A stretch of 64,000 bases of DNA from NCBI RefSeq assembly GCF_014384795.1, contig NZ_JACRSR010000001.1:496001-560000 (forward strand), in the 5' to 3' direction. Below, piece after piece: positions 25,587 through 34,212 of this stretch; the stretch's first letter is position 1; each line of letters starts with the position of its first letter. A program made the translations under genes and the position numbers. Below the pieces are notes generated by a model, which did not search any database, was not told the DNA's origin, and worked only from the letters and a program-made list of their open reading frames with translations. Origin of the DNA: Gehongia tenuis (lineage in GTDB: Bacteria > Bacillota > Clostridia > Christensenellales > NSJ-53).

Positions 25587-26291
25587 ATGAAACTGGCGGT
25601 GGATCTTCATATCCATTCCTGCCTTTCCCCCTGCGGGGAGGATGAGATGACCCCCAACAACATCGTGGGTATGGCGGCCCTCAAAGGCCTCGGAGCCATT
25701 GCGGTCACCGACCACAACGGCTATCAGAACGCGGCCGCGGTGGCGTCGGTGGGAAGCGATATGGGCCTTGTCGTGGTGCCGGGCATGGAAGTGACCGACC
25801 GGGAGGAGGTCCATCTGCTTTGTTATTTTCCCGATGTGGCGGCGCTCACCGCCTTCGGGGAGATCATTCAAAGCCATCTGCCCGGCATACCCAACCGGCC
25901 GGACTACTTCGGCAGCCAGATCATCATGAACGAGATGGACGAGCCCATGGGCACGCTGGACCCGCTGCTCATTCCCGGCATCTCCCTTTCCATGGAGGAG
26001 GTCTACAGCCTCGCCCGGGAGCACGGCGGCGTGATGGTGCCCGCCCACATCAACCGGGGGAGCCACAGCATCCTGGCGAACCTGGGCTTCATGCCCGCGT
26101 TTCCGCCCTTCCCCGCGGTGGAGGCGGTGAAGGAGGGGCTGCCCCTGCCTGATCTCACCGATAAGCTGGTCCTTCGCTCCTCCGACGCCCACAACCTCGG
26201 CGCCATCCTGGAGCAGGAGTTTTTCCTGGAGGTGGAGCAGCCCAGCGCGAAGGGAATTCTGGATGTCTTGGCGAAGGGTCTCAAAAAATGA
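25587..26291 (+). CDS. PHP-domain metal-dependent phosphoesterase
   Basis: This 234-aa protein has the four PHP metal motifs: DLHIHSCLSPCG, VTDHNGYQN, the central glutamate in GMEVTDREEVHLL and histidine in MVPAHINRG, and the terminal RSSDAHNLG. PHP enzymes hydrolyse phosphoesters such as histidinol phosphate, 3',5'-bisphosphonucleotides or small dinucleotides. In this cluster it may make or destroy a nucleotide signal linked to the sensor-type hydrogenase, which is inference. It starts two bases after the preceding stop. Confidence 0.85.
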   Translation: MKLAVDLHIHSCLSPCGEDEMTPNNIVGMAALKGLGAIAVTDHNGYQNAAAVASVGSDMGLVVVPGMEVTDREEVHLLCYFPDVAALTAFGEIIQSHLPGIPNRPDYFGSQIIMNEMDEPMGTLDPLLIPGISLSMEEVYSLAREHGGVMVPAHINRGSHSILANLGFMPAFPPFPAVEAVKEGLPLPDLTDKLVLRSSDAHNLGAILEQEFFLEVEQPSAKGILDVLAKGLKK

Positions 26292-26377
26292 AGGAAAAGG
26301 CGCTTTTACCCTAATTTAAGCCGCTTTTTTTGTCAAAATCTTAGAAAAAAGGTGTACGAGAAGGGCTTATCTATGTT

Positions 26378-26414
26378 ACAATAACTCGGATACCTTTGAT
26401 AGATTTATATCAAA
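26378..26414 (+). promoter_or_regulatory. -10 element and AT-rich palindromic operator before the hydrogenase genes
   Basis: TACAAT (26378-26383) lacks a clear -35. Starting 11 bases on, TTTGATA (26395-26401) and TATCAAA (26408-26414) form a perfect 7-bp inverted repeat with a 6-base spacer, overlapping the expected start site. Further ATATCAA copies follow at 26421-26433. This looks like a repressor site. It is of Rex-site size but does not match the Rex consensus. Confidence 0.5.
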
Positions 26415-26448
26415 TTTAGGATATCAATATCAAGGAGGTAAGACGATT

Positions 26449-26925
26449 ATGTCCCACGAAACCCAGGAAAAGGCTGCCCAGCTTCAGGCCGTCATTGAAG
26501 AGTACAAGGGCAAGCCGGGCAATCTGATGCCCGTGATGCAGAAGGCACAGGGTATCTACGGCTATCTTCCGCTGGAAGTGCAAAACGCCATCGCCGAAGG
26601 GCTGGATGTGCCCATGACCGAAGTGTACGGCGTGGCCACGTTCTATTCCCAGTTCAACCTTGAGCTCAAGGGCAAGTACACCATCGGTGTGTGCCTGGGC
26701 ACGGCCTGCTACGTGAAGAACTCCCAGAAGGTTCTGAACGCACTGGCTGAGGCGCTTGGCATCGAGGTGGGCAAGACCACTCCCGATGGACTTTTCACGC
26801 TGGAAGCCACCCGCTGTCTTGGCTGCTGCGGCCTGGCGCCGGTGATGATGATCAACAACGACGTTTACGGAAGGCTGAAGCCTGAGGAAGTGAAGGGCAT
26901 CCTGGAGAAGTACAAGGAAGCGTAA
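26449..26925 (+). CDS. hndA: NuoE-like [2Fe-2S] subunit of NAD(P)-linked [FeFe] hydrogenase (HndA/HydC)
   Basis: This thioredoxin-fold subunit (158 aa) carries a [2Fe-2S] cluster ligated by C82, C87, C123 and C127 (VCLGTACY and RCLGCCG). A helical N-terminus (LMPVMQKAQGIYGYLP) and YGVATFYSQF are typical of the NuoE/HoxE family. It passes electrons between the flavin subunit and the hydrogenase. AAGGAGG precedes the ATG. It opens the HndABCD-type operon after the PHP gene, with its own putative promoter. Confidence 0.94.
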   Translation: MSHETQEKAAQLQAVIEEYKGKPGNLMPVMQKAQGIYGYLPLEVQNAIAEGLDVPMTEVYGVATFYSQFNLELKGKYTIGVCLGTACYVKNSQKVLNALAEALGIEVGKTTPDGLFTLEATRCLGCCGLAPVMMINNDVYGRLKPEEVKGILEKYKEA

Positions 26926-26927
26926 GC

Positions 26928-27494
26928 ATGAAGGATATATCCTTGCACATGCTGGATATCGTGGAGAACTCCGTGCGGGCGGAGGCGAAGAACATCGCCG
27001 TCGAGGTCGCGGAGGACACCAGGGCCGATACCCTGAGCATGACGGTGAGCGACGACGGCAAAGGCATGAGTCCGGAGCTGGTTCAAAGGGTGAGCGATCC
27101 CTTTGTCACCAGCAGGACCACCCGCAAGGTGGGCCTTGGGATACCTCTGCTCCGGAGCAATGCCGAACAGTCGGGCGGATACGTGGTCCTCACTTCAAAG
27201 CTCGGGGAGGGCACGCGGATTCAGGCGGTGTTTGGTCTTACCAACATCGACCGGCCGCCCCTTGGCAACATTGCCGAGACCATGGCCTCGCTTATCCTTT
27301 GCAACCCGGATCTTGAATTTCGCTATGTGCACCGCCGGGACGGCGAGGAGATCGTCCTCGACACCCGGGAGATGCGGGAGATTCTGGGACCGGAAGTACC
27401 CCTGTCCGACCCGTCGGTGGCCGAATGGGTTCGGGCCTACTTGCAGGAGAACATCGTTTCATTACATGGAGGTGCGGATTATGAAGTCTATTAA
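26928..27494 (+). CDS. GHKL ATPase of the hydrogenase operon
   Basis: This 188-aa protein has a histidine-kinase-like ATPase domain: N box MLDIVENSVRAEAKNI, G1 box DDGKGM and G2 box VGLGIPLL. It has no dimerisation/phosphoacceptor helix and no sensor domain. The last 70 residues are separate and unassigned. It starts two bases after hndA and overlaps hndB by 14 bases. Such proteins sit in many clostridial hydrogenase operons with unproven function. A regulatory or assembly role is possible. Confidence 0.82.
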   Translation: MKDISLHMLDIVENSVRAEAKNIAVEVAEDTRADTLSMTVSDDGKGMSPELVQRVSDPFVTSRTTRKVGLGIPLLRSNAEQSGGYVVLTSKLGEGTRIQAVFGLTNIDRPPLGNIAETMASLILCNPDLEFRYVHRRDGEEIVLDTREMREILGPEVPLSDPSVAEWVRAYLQENIVSLHGGADYEVY

Positions 27495-27852
27495 GGAACT
27501 CGAGGAGATTCGTCAAAGAACCCTTAACAATATCAACCTGCGCAAGGACCGGGAGAACGGCACCCGGATTGTGGTGGGCATGGCCACCTGCGGAATCTCC
27601 GCCGGCGCCCGTCCCGTTCTCATGGAGCTGGTTGAGGAAGTGAAAAAGCGCAGCCTGCAGGATGTGACCGTCTCCCAGACGGGCTGCATCGGGCTTTGCC
27701 AGTACGAGCCCATCGTCGAGGTTTTCAAGCCCGGCGAGGAGAAGTGCACCTATGTGCACATGACCCCCGAGAAGGCCCGCCGCGTTGTCGCGGAACATAT
27801 CGTCAACAATCAGCCGGTTCACGAGTATCTGATCGGCAACGTAAAATCATAA
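27481..27852 (+). CDS. hndB: HndB-like thioredoxin-fold ferredoxin subunit
   Basis: This 123-aa protein resembles the HndB subunit of NADP-reducing hydrogenase. After a helical N-terminus it has MATCGISAGARPVLMEL and, 30 residues on, TGCIGLCQYEPIVEV. Only three of the four expected [2Fe-2S] cysteines are seen (C37, C69, C73), since the first motif has GISAGA where a full C-x4-C would be needed. It may therefore be structural or use a non-cysteine ligand. GGAGGTG precedes ATG 27481. Confidence 0.88.
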   Translation: MKSIKELEEIRQRTLNNINLRKDRENGTRIVVGMATCGISAGARPVLMELVEEVKKRSLQDVTVSQTGCIGLCQYEPIVEVFKPGEEKCTYVHMTPEKARRVVAEHIVNNQPVHEYLIGNVKS

Positions 27853-27881
27853 TCGGTGATTTTTGAGGAGGTAAGTAAAGC

Positions 27882-29678
27882 ATGGACATGTTTCGTTCCC
27901 ACGTTTTAATATGTGGCGGTACCGGCTGCACGTCTTCCGGCTCCCAGGAGGTCATGGACACCTTTGAGAAGGAGATCGCGAAGAACGGCCTGGAGAAGGA
28001 AGTTAAAGTGGTGCGCACCGGCTGCTTCGGTTTGTGCGAGATGGGCCCCGTCGTGATCGTTTATCCCGAGGGTTCCTTCTACAGCCGCGTGAAGGCCGAC
28101 GACGTTTCTGAAATCGTCAGCGAGCACCTTTTGAAGGGCCGCATCGTCACCCGTCTGCTCTATGAGGAAGCGGTGGTCGACGAGAATGAGATCCGCTCCC
28201 TGGACGAGGTGGATTTCTACAAGAAGCAAAAGCGTATTGCCCTTCGCAACTGCGGCGTCATCGATCCCGAGATCATTGACGAATATATCGCCTTCGACGG
28301 CTACAAGGCTTTGGCGAAGGCTTTGACCGAGATGACCCCCGAGGAGGTCATCGATACGATCAAGAAGAGCGGACTGCGCGGCCGCGGCGGCGCCGGTTTC
28401 CCCACCGGCATGAAGTGGGACTTCACCTATAAGGCCAAGGGCGACCAGAAGTTTGTGTGCTGCAACGCCGACGAAGGCGACCCCGGCGCGTTCATGGACC
28501 GCTCCATTTTGGAGGGCGATCCCCACAGCGTCATCGAGGCCATGGCCATCGCCGCCTACACCGTGGGCGCCGATCAGGGCTACGTGTACGTCCGGGCCGA
28601 GTACCCCATCGCGGTGCACCGCCTCCAGATCGCCATCGATCAGGCCAAGGAGTACGGCCTTCTGGGCAAGAACATCCTTGGAACCGACTTCTGCTTTGAT
28701 CTTGATATCCGCCTTGGCGCCGGCGCCTTCGTGTGCGGCGAGGAAACGGCCCTCATGACCTCCATCGAAGGTCATCGCGGCGAGCCCCGTCCCCGTCCGC
28801 CCTTCCCGGCGAACAAGGGTCTTTTTGGCAAGCCCACGCTCCTCAATAACGTGGAAACCTATGCCAACATTCCCGTGATCATCAACAACGGCTGGGAATG
28901 GTTTGCCGAAATGGGCACCGAGAAATCCAAGGGCACCAAGGTGTTCGCCCTCGGCGGTAAAATCAACAACACCGGCCTTGTGGAGATCCCCATGGGCACC
29001 ACCCTCCGGGAGATCATCTACGACATCGGCGGCGGCATCCCGAACGGCAAGAAGTTCAAGGCGGCCCAGACCGGCGGACCTTCCGGCGGCTGCATCCCCG
29101 CCTCCAAGATCGACACCATGATCGACTACGATTCGCTGATGGCCATCGGCTCCATGATGGGCTCCGGAGGACTCATCGTCATGGACGAGGACAACTGCAT
29201 GGTGGATATCGCCAGGTTCTTCCTGGATTTCACCGTGGATGAGTCCTGCGGCAAGTGCCCGCCCTGCCGGATCGGCACGCGGCGGATGCTGGAGATTTTG
29301 GAACGCATCGTGGAAGGCAAGGGCGAGGAAGGCGACATCGAGAAGCTGGAAACCCTGGGCAAGAACATCAAGGAGTCGGCGCTGTGCGGCCTTGGCCAGA
29401 CGGCTCCGAACCCGGTGCTGTCCACCATCCACTACTTCCGCGACGAGTACGAAGCGCACATCAAGGAGAAGCGCTGCCCGGCCGGCCACTGCCAGGCTTT
29501 GCTCGAGTACTACATCGAGCCCGACAAGTGCCGCGGCTGCACCCTGTGCGCCCGTCAGTGCCCCGTTGGCTGTATCTCCGGCAAGGTCAAGGAGCCCCAT
29601 GTGATCGACACCAAGAAGTGCATCAAGTGCGGCGCCTGTATGTCGGCCTGTAAGTTCGGTGCGGTTATTAAACGATAA
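27882..29678 (+). CDS. hndC: NADH-binding flavin subunit of bifurcating-type hydrogenase (HndC/HydB, NuoF-like)
   Basis: This 598-aa subunit has an N-terminal thioredoxin-fold [2Fe-2S] domain (ICGGTGCTSSGS, TGCFGLCEMGP), then a NuoF-like FMN/NAD domain (RGRGGAGFPTGMKW, NADEGDPGAFMDRSILEGDPH), an SLBB segment, the 4Fe-4S site ESCGKCPPCRIGTRRM and a C-terminal two-cluster ferredoxin (CRGCTLCARQCP, CIKCGACMSACK). This is the flavin-based electron-bifurcation subunit of trimeric and tetrameric hydrogenases, where NADH, ferredoxin and the H-cluster chain meet. Bifurcation itself is inferred from subunit make-up. Confidence 0.95.
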   Translation: MDMFRSHVLICGGTGCTSSGSQEVMDTFEKEIAKNGLEKEVKVVRTGCFGLCEMGPVVIVYPEGSFYSRVKADDVSEIVSEHLLKGRIVTRLLYEEAVVDENEIRSLDEVDFYKKQKRIALRNCGVIDPEIIDEYIAFDGYKALAKALTEMTPEEVIDTIKKSGLRGRGGAGFPTGMKWDFTYKAKGDQKFVCCNADEGDPGAFMDRSILEGDPHSVIEAMAIAAYTVGADQGYVYVRAEYPIAVHRLQIAIDQAKEYGLLGKNILGTDFCFDLDIRLGAGAFVCGEETALMTSIEGHRGEPRPRPPFPANKGLFGKPTLLNNVETYANIPVIINNGWEWFAEMGTEKSKGTKVFALGGKINNTGLVEIPMGTTLREIIYDIGGGIPNGKKFKAAQTGGPSGGCIPASKIDTMIDYDSLMAIGSMMGSGGLIVMDEDNCMVDIARFFLDFTVDESCGKCPPCRIGTRRMLEILERIVEGKGEEGDIEKLETLGKNIKESALCGLGQTAPNPVLSTIHYFRDEYEAHIKEKRCPAGHCQALLEYYIEPDKCRGCTLCARQCPVGCISGKVKEPHVIDTKKCIKCGACMSACKFGAVIKR

Positions 29679-29703
29679 GAGTCTTGCAAAAGGAGTGAAA
29701 TAG

Positions 29704-31437
29704 ATGGTTTCATTGACGATTGATGGCATCAAGGTGACCGTTCCCGAAAACACGACCGTGCTCGAGGCGGCTCGCCAAGCCAATATCCATATTCCCACCC
29801 TGTGCTACCTCAAGGGCGTCAATCAGATCGGCGCCTGCCGGATGTGCCTGGTGGAAGTGAAGGGCGGACGGGCCCTGCAGGCGGCCTGCGTCTATCCCGT
29901 ATCCGAGGGTATGGAGGTATACACCAACAACGCCCGTATCCGCAACGCCCGCAAGGTGAACCTGGAGCTCATCCTGTCCAACCATGACAGGGCGTGCCTC
30001 ACCTGCGTGCGCAACCAGAACTGCGAGCTGCAGTCCCTGGCCGAAGAGCTGGGCATCCGGGAGATCGGTTTCGACGGCGTGCAGATTGAGCGCCCCATCG
30101 ATACGTCCTCTCCCTCCATCGTCCGGGATCCCAACAAGTGCATTCTGTGCCGCCGCTGCGTAGCCACCTGCCAGAACATTCAGAAGATCGGCGTGATCGG
30201 CGCTACGAACCGCGGCTTCAACACCATTATCGAGCCCGTCTTCGATATGAAGATCGGCGACGTGCCCTGCGTCAACTGCGGACAGTGCATCATGGCCTGC
30301 CCGGTCGGCGCCTTGAGGGAGAAGGACAGTACCCAGAAGGTCTGGGATGCTCTGGCCGATCCCACGAAGCACGTGGTGGTGCAGCCCGCGCCGGCGGTCC
30401 GCGTGGCCCTTGGCGAGGAGTTTGGTATGCCGATGGGCACCGTGGTCACCGGGAAATTGGCGGCCGCCCTGCGCAAGATGGGCTTTGACGCGATCTTTGA
30501 CACCAACTACGGCGCCGACCTCACCATCATGGAGGAGGCCAGCGAGCTCATCGAGCGGGTGACGAAGGGCGGCAAGCTGCCCATGATCACCTCCTGCAGC
30601 CCGGGCTGGGTGAAGTTCTGCGAGCACTTCTATCCCGAGTTCCTGGATAACCTTTCCACCTGCAAATCGCCTCACGAGATGCTGGGCGCCATCATCAAGA
30701 GCTACTATGCCCAGAAGCAGGGCATCGATCCCAAAAACATCGTGACCGTCTCCGTTATGCCCTGCGTGGCCAAGAAGTTCGAGGCGGGCCGCGACGAGCT
30801 GTCCGTGAACGGTCTGCAGGATGTGGATCTTGTCATCACCACCCGGGAGCTGGCCCGCATGATCAAGGAAGCGGGCATCAACTTCCCCGAGCTTCCCGAT
30901 GAGGATTTCGATCCCATCTTCGGCGATTCCACCGGCGCGGCGGCTATCTTCGGCGCCACCGGCGGCGTGATGGAAGCGGCCCTTCGTACCGCCTACGAGT
31001 TCATCACTGGAGGGACACTGGAGAAGGTGGATTTTGAGGACGTGCGCGGCATCGCCGGCGTGAAGGAAGCCACCGTGAAGATCGGTGATATGGATGTGAA
31101 GGTGGCTGTGGCCAGCGGTACCGGCAACGCGAGAAAGATTCTTGATGCGGTGAAGGCCGGCGAAAAGGACTATCACTTCATCGAGGTCATGGGCTGCCCC
31201 GGCGGCTGCGTGACCGGCGGCGGACAGCCCATCGTCAGCGCCAAGGTGCGCATGGAGAAGGATCCCCGGGTGGAGCGTGCGAAGGCCATCTACAGTGTGG
31301 ATAAGGACTTGCCCCTCCGCAAATCCCACGAGAACCCCTCCATCAAGAAGCTGTACGACGAATATCTGGAGAAGCCGGGCAGCCATCGCTCCCACGAGCT
31401 GCTCCACACCCACTACGTACCCCGCAAGCGGTATTAA
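29704..31437 (+). CDS. hndD: [FeFe] hydrogenase catalytic subunit (HndD/HydA, group A)
   Basis: This 577-aa enzyme has an N-terminal plant-type [2Fe-2S] domain (GACRMCLVEV), a His-ligated 4Fe-4S site (SNHDRACLTCVRNQNC), a two-cluster ferredoxin (CILCRRCVATCQ, CVNCGQCIMACP), the H-cluster domain and a C-terminal small-subunit-like tail. H-cluster loops are TSCSPGW (296-302), MPCVAKKFE (352-360) and GCPGGCVTGGG (C498, C502). The proton path residues E278, E281, S318 and C298 are present. The second cysteine of the usual TSCCP loop is S299. It interconverts H2 with protons using NAD(P)H and ferredoxin through HndC. Confidence 0.96.
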   Translation: MVSLTIDGIKVTVPENTTVLEAARQANIHIPTLCYLKGVNQIGACRMCLVEVKGGRALQAACVYPVSEGMEVYTNNARIRNARKVNLELILSNHDRACLTCVRNQNCELQSLAEELGIREIGFDGVQIERPIDTSSPSIVRDPNKCILCRRCVATCQNIQKIGVIGATNRGFNTIIEPVFDMKIGDVPCVNCGQCIMACPVGALREKDSTQKVWDALADPTKHVVVQPAPAVRVALGEEFGMPMGTVVTGKLAAALRKMGFDAIFDTNYGADLTIMEEASELIERVTKGGKLPMITSCSPGWVKFCEHFYPEFLDNLSTCKSPHEMLGAIIKSYYAQKQGIDPKNIVTVSVMPCVAKKFEAGRDELSVNGLQDVDLVITTRELARMIKEAGINFPELPDEDFDPIFGDSTGAAAIFGATGGVMEAALRTAYEFITGGTLEKVDFEDVRGIAGVKEATVKIGDMDVKVAVASGTGNARKILDAVKAGEKDYHFIEVMGCPGGCVTGGGQPIVSAKVRMEKDPRVERAKAIYSVDKDLPLRKSHENPSIKKLYDEYLEKPGSHRSHELLHTHYVPRKRY

Positions 31438-31449
31438 GCTGCTTAGCCC

Positions 31450-31480
31450 AGCCGGCGTGAGGAAACTCACGCCGGCTTTT
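31450..31480 (+). terminator. Terminator of the hydrogenase operon
   Basis: AGCCGGCGTGAG (31450-31461) pairs perfectly with CTCACGCCGGCT (31466-31477) around GAAA, followed by a short T run. Confidence 0.9.
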
Positions 31481-31498
31481 GCATAAGGAGGAGACATC

Positions 31499-32173
31499 AT
31501 GTACCAAACCTTGCTGCTGGACGCCGACGGCACCCTGTTTGATTTCGACGCCGCCGAGCGCCGGGCTTTTGAAAAAACCTGTGGGGCCATGGGTCTTGCA
31601 TACACCGAGGGCTTCTATCGCCGCTACCAGGCCGCCAACGCCGCCTGCTGGCGCAAGTACGAGAAGGGGGAGATCACCAAGCCCCAGCTCCAGTACGACC
31701 GGTTCGCCGCGCTGGTCGATTTTTCCGATCCCGCGGCGGCCAATGAAGCCTACGTGGGCTTCCTCGCCCGGGGCAGCCAGCTGATGCCGGAAAGCGTGCC
31801 CGTGCTCACCGCCCTTAAAGCCATGACGCCGGCGCGGAAGTGCTGCATCATCACCAACGGCATCGACAGGGTGCAGCGCCAGCGCCTTCGGGATTCGGCC
31901 ATCGCGCCCCTCATCGATGGCATCGTCACCTCCGAGGAGGCGGGCGCGGTCAAGCCGGCGGCGGGCTTTTTCGAGTACGCCTTCCGGAAGCTGGGCCTCA
32001 CGGAGAAGGGGGACGCGCTGGTGGTGGGGGATTCCATGATTACGGACATCGCCGGCGGGGCAAACTATGGCCTTGATACCTGCCTGGTGGATTACGAAGG
32101 GAGCTACGGCGGGGAAGCGCCCCGGCCCACCCACGTGATTCGAAGGTTAACGGACCTGCTGGCGCTGGTATAA
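31499..32173 (+). CDS. HAD-family nucleotidase (YjjG-like)
   Basis: This haloacid-dehalogenase hydrolase of 224 aa has motif I LLLDADGTLFDFD, motif II IITNGIDRVQRQRL, motif III lysine in GAVKPAAGFF and motif IV VVGDSMITDIAGGANYGLDT. The helical cap (about 15-85) and the phrase TNGIDRVQ fit the YjjG/YfnB group, which removes phosphate from non-canonical pyrimidine nucleotides. AAGGAGGAG precedes the ATG. It lies between the hydrogenase terminator and the topoisomerase promoter and may be read through from the former. Confidence 0.85.
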   Translation: MYQTLLLDADGTLFDFDAAERRAFEKTCGAMGLAYTEGFYRRYQAANAACWRKYEKGEITKPQLQYDRFAALVDFSDPAAANEAYVGFLARGSQLMPESVPVLTALKAMTPARKCCIITNGIDRVQRQRLRDSAIAPLIDGIVTSEEAGAVKPAAGFFEYAFRKLGLTEKGDALVVGDSMITDIAGGANYGLDTCLVDYEGSYGGEAPRPTHVIRRLTDLLALV

Positions 32174-32174
32174 C

Positions 32175-32203
32175 TTGCCGGTGGCCATGATTTTTGATAA
32201 TAT
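32175..32203 (+). promoter_or_regulatory. Putative promoter of the topoisomerase genes
   Basis: TTGCCG (32175-32180) and TAATAT (32198-32203) are 17 bases apart, about 35 bases before the B-subunit start. Confidence 0.6.
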
Positions 32204-32238
32204 AAATAAGTTGGGAAATTTCGCTGGGGAGGACGAGC

Positions 32239-34212
32239 ATGGCAGAGAAATATGACGCCGGAAAAATTCAGGTGCTGGAGGGGCTGGACGCCGTTCGGAT
32301 GCGGCCGGGCATGTACATCGGCAGCACCAACAGCCGGGGGCTCCATCACCTTTTGTGGGAGATCGTGGACAACGCCATCGACGAGGCGGCCAACGGTTAC
32401 GCCACCAAGGTGGAGGTCATTCTCCATAAGGACGGCTCGGCCACCGTCACCGACAACGGCCGGGGCATCCCCGTGGACAAGCATCCCCAGCTGGGCGTGT
32501 CCGGCGTGGAGGTCGTCTACACCCAGCTCCATGCCGGCGGCAAGTTCAACAACGAGAATTACGCCTATTCCGGCGGCCTGCACGGCGTGGGCGCCTCGGT
32601 GGTGAACGCCCTGTCCGAATGGCTGACGGTGGAGGTCTACACCGATTGGAGCGCCTACCGGCAGGAGTTTGAGAGCCGCTACGATCCGAAGACGAAGAAG
32701 ATCCTTTCCGGCCATCCCAAGGGGCCGCTGGAGCGGCTGGGCAACACGAGAAAGAAGGGAACCAAGGTCACCTTCCTGCCGGACAGCCGGGTCTTTGAGA
32801 CCATCGAGTTCGGCCACGACACCGTCAAGCGCCGTCTCAAGGAACTGGCCTTTTTGAACGACGGCGTGGAGATCGTCTTTATTGACGAACGCCGCCGGGA
32901 GGAGAAAGGGCCGTACAAGCGGAGCTACTGCTACCACCGCGGCTTGGCGGACTTCATTGAATATGTAAACAAAGACAAGAACGCGCTGCACGAATCTCCC
33001 ATTCTTTTGCAGGGTGAAAAAGAGGGCATTCGCATTCAAATTGCCGTGCAGTACACCGACTCCTACACGGAGAATATTTTTTCTTATGTAAATAATATTC
33101 CCACCCCCGAGGGCGGCACCCACGAGACGGGGTTCAAGGCCGGCCTCACCAAGGTGATGAACGACACCGCGAGGCGTCTCGGCGTGCTGAAGGAGAAGGA
33201 CAGCAACCTTTCCGGCGAGGATTACCGGGAGGGCATCACCGCCATCCTCTCCCTCAAGATGAAGAACATTCAGTTTGAGGGCCAAACCAAGGCGAAGCTG
33301 GGCAATTCCGAGGCGAGGACCGCGGTGGACGCCGTCACTCAGGAGCAGCTCTCCCAGTATTTTGAAGAGCTGGCCAACCAGGAGACCGCCCAGAAGATCC
33401 TCACCAAGGCCGTGCAGGCGGCGAAGGTGCGGGAGGCTTCGAGGAAGACCAAGGAGACCATCCGCAAGATGAACAAGCTGGACAGTGCGCCTCTCGTGGG
33501 CAAGCTCTCCAGCTGCACCGGCAGAAAGCCGGTGGACAATGAGCTTTTCATCGTGGAGGGCGACTCCGCCGGCGGCTCCGCCAAGCAGGGCCGGGACCGG
33601 CGCTATCAGGCCATCCTGCCCCTTCGGGGCAAGCCCCTCAACGCCGAGAAGAAGCGGTTGGACCAGGTCCTCGAAAACGAGGAGTTCCGTACCATCATCA
33701 CGGCGCTGGGCACGGGCATTGGCGACGACTTCAACGTGAAGGCCCTGCGCTACCACAAGGTGATCATCCTGGCCGATGCGGATCAGGACGGCGGACACAT
33801 CCGGGCGATCCTTCTCACCTTCTTCTTCCGCTACATGCGGGAGCTCATCACCGAGGGCCACGTGTACATCGGCCAGCCGCCGCTATACCGCATCAAGAAG
33901 GGCGCGAAGGAGGAATACGTCTATGACGACCGGGCGCTGCAAAAGGCGCTCAAAAAGTACGGCAAGGGCTACACCATCCAGCGCTACAAGGGCCTGGGGG
34001 AGATGGACGCCAGTCAGCTTTGGGAGACCACCATGGACCCCCTTCATCGCAACCTGGTGCAGGTGAACGTTGAGGACGCCGCCGAGGCGGACCGGGTGGT
34101 GACTATTTTGATGGGGGACAAGGTGGAGCCCCGCAAGGAATATTTGAGCGAATACGCCAACTTCAACCGGGTGGACGAGTTCGAGAACATGGAGGTGAAC
34201 CATGCCGAGTAA
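32239..34212 (+). CDS. parE: Type II topoisomerase subunit B (topoisomerase IV ParE / second GyrB)
   Basis: This 657-aa ATPase subunit has the GHKL motifs [17 protein letters not shown] and [14 protein letters not shown], the transducer domain, then the TOPRIM domain with [26 protein letters not shown] and the metal motif DADQDGGHI, and a C-terminal RYKGLGEM. The B and A genes overlap by 11 bases. Neither dnaA, recF nor other origin genes are near, so this is more likely topoisomerase IV than the origin-linked gyrase. Sequence alone does not settle it. It decatenates or supercoils DNA with ATP. Confidence 0.85.
   Translation: MAEKYDAGKIQVLEGLDAVRMRPGMYIGSTNSRGLHHLLWEIVDNAIDEAANGYATKVEVILHKDGSATVTDNGRGIPVDKHPQLGVSGVEVVYTQLHAGGKFNNENYAYSGGLHGVGASVVNALSEWLTVEVYTDWSAYRQEFESRYDPKTKKILSGHPKGPLERLGNTRKKGTKVTFLPDSRVFETIEFGHDTVKRRLKELAFLNDGVEIVFIDERRREEKGPYKRSYCYHRGLADFIEYVNKDKNALHESPILLQGEKEGIRIQIAVQYTDSYTENIFSYVNNIPTPEGGTHETGFKAGLTKVMNDTARRLGVLKEKDSNLSGEDYREGITAILSLKMKNIQFEGQTKAKLGNSEARTAVDAVTQEQLSQYFEELANQETAQKILTKAVQAAKVREASRKTKETIRKMNKLDSAPLVGKLSSCTGRKPVDNELFIVEGDSAGGSAKQGRDRRYQAILPLRGKPLNAEKKRLDQVLENEEFRTIITALGTGIGDDFNVKALRYHKVIILADADQDGGHIRAILLTFFFRYMRELITEGHVYIGQPPLYRIKKGAKEEYVYDDRALQKALKKYGKGYTIQRYKGLGEMDASQLWETTMDPLHRNLVQVNVEDAAEADRVVTILMGDKVEPRKEYLSEYANFNRVDEFENMEVNHAE

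Noticed and set aside
26395-26414. Rex operator
   Set aside because: The palindrome has Rex-site size, but TTTGATA/TATCAAA does not match TTGTTAA/TTAACAA. It is kept only as an unassigned operator.
27906-31605. Two 630-codon minus-strand frames opposite the hydrogenase genes
   Set aside because: Both are histidine- and glycine-rich antisense shadows of hndC and hndD without a ribosome site or family motif.
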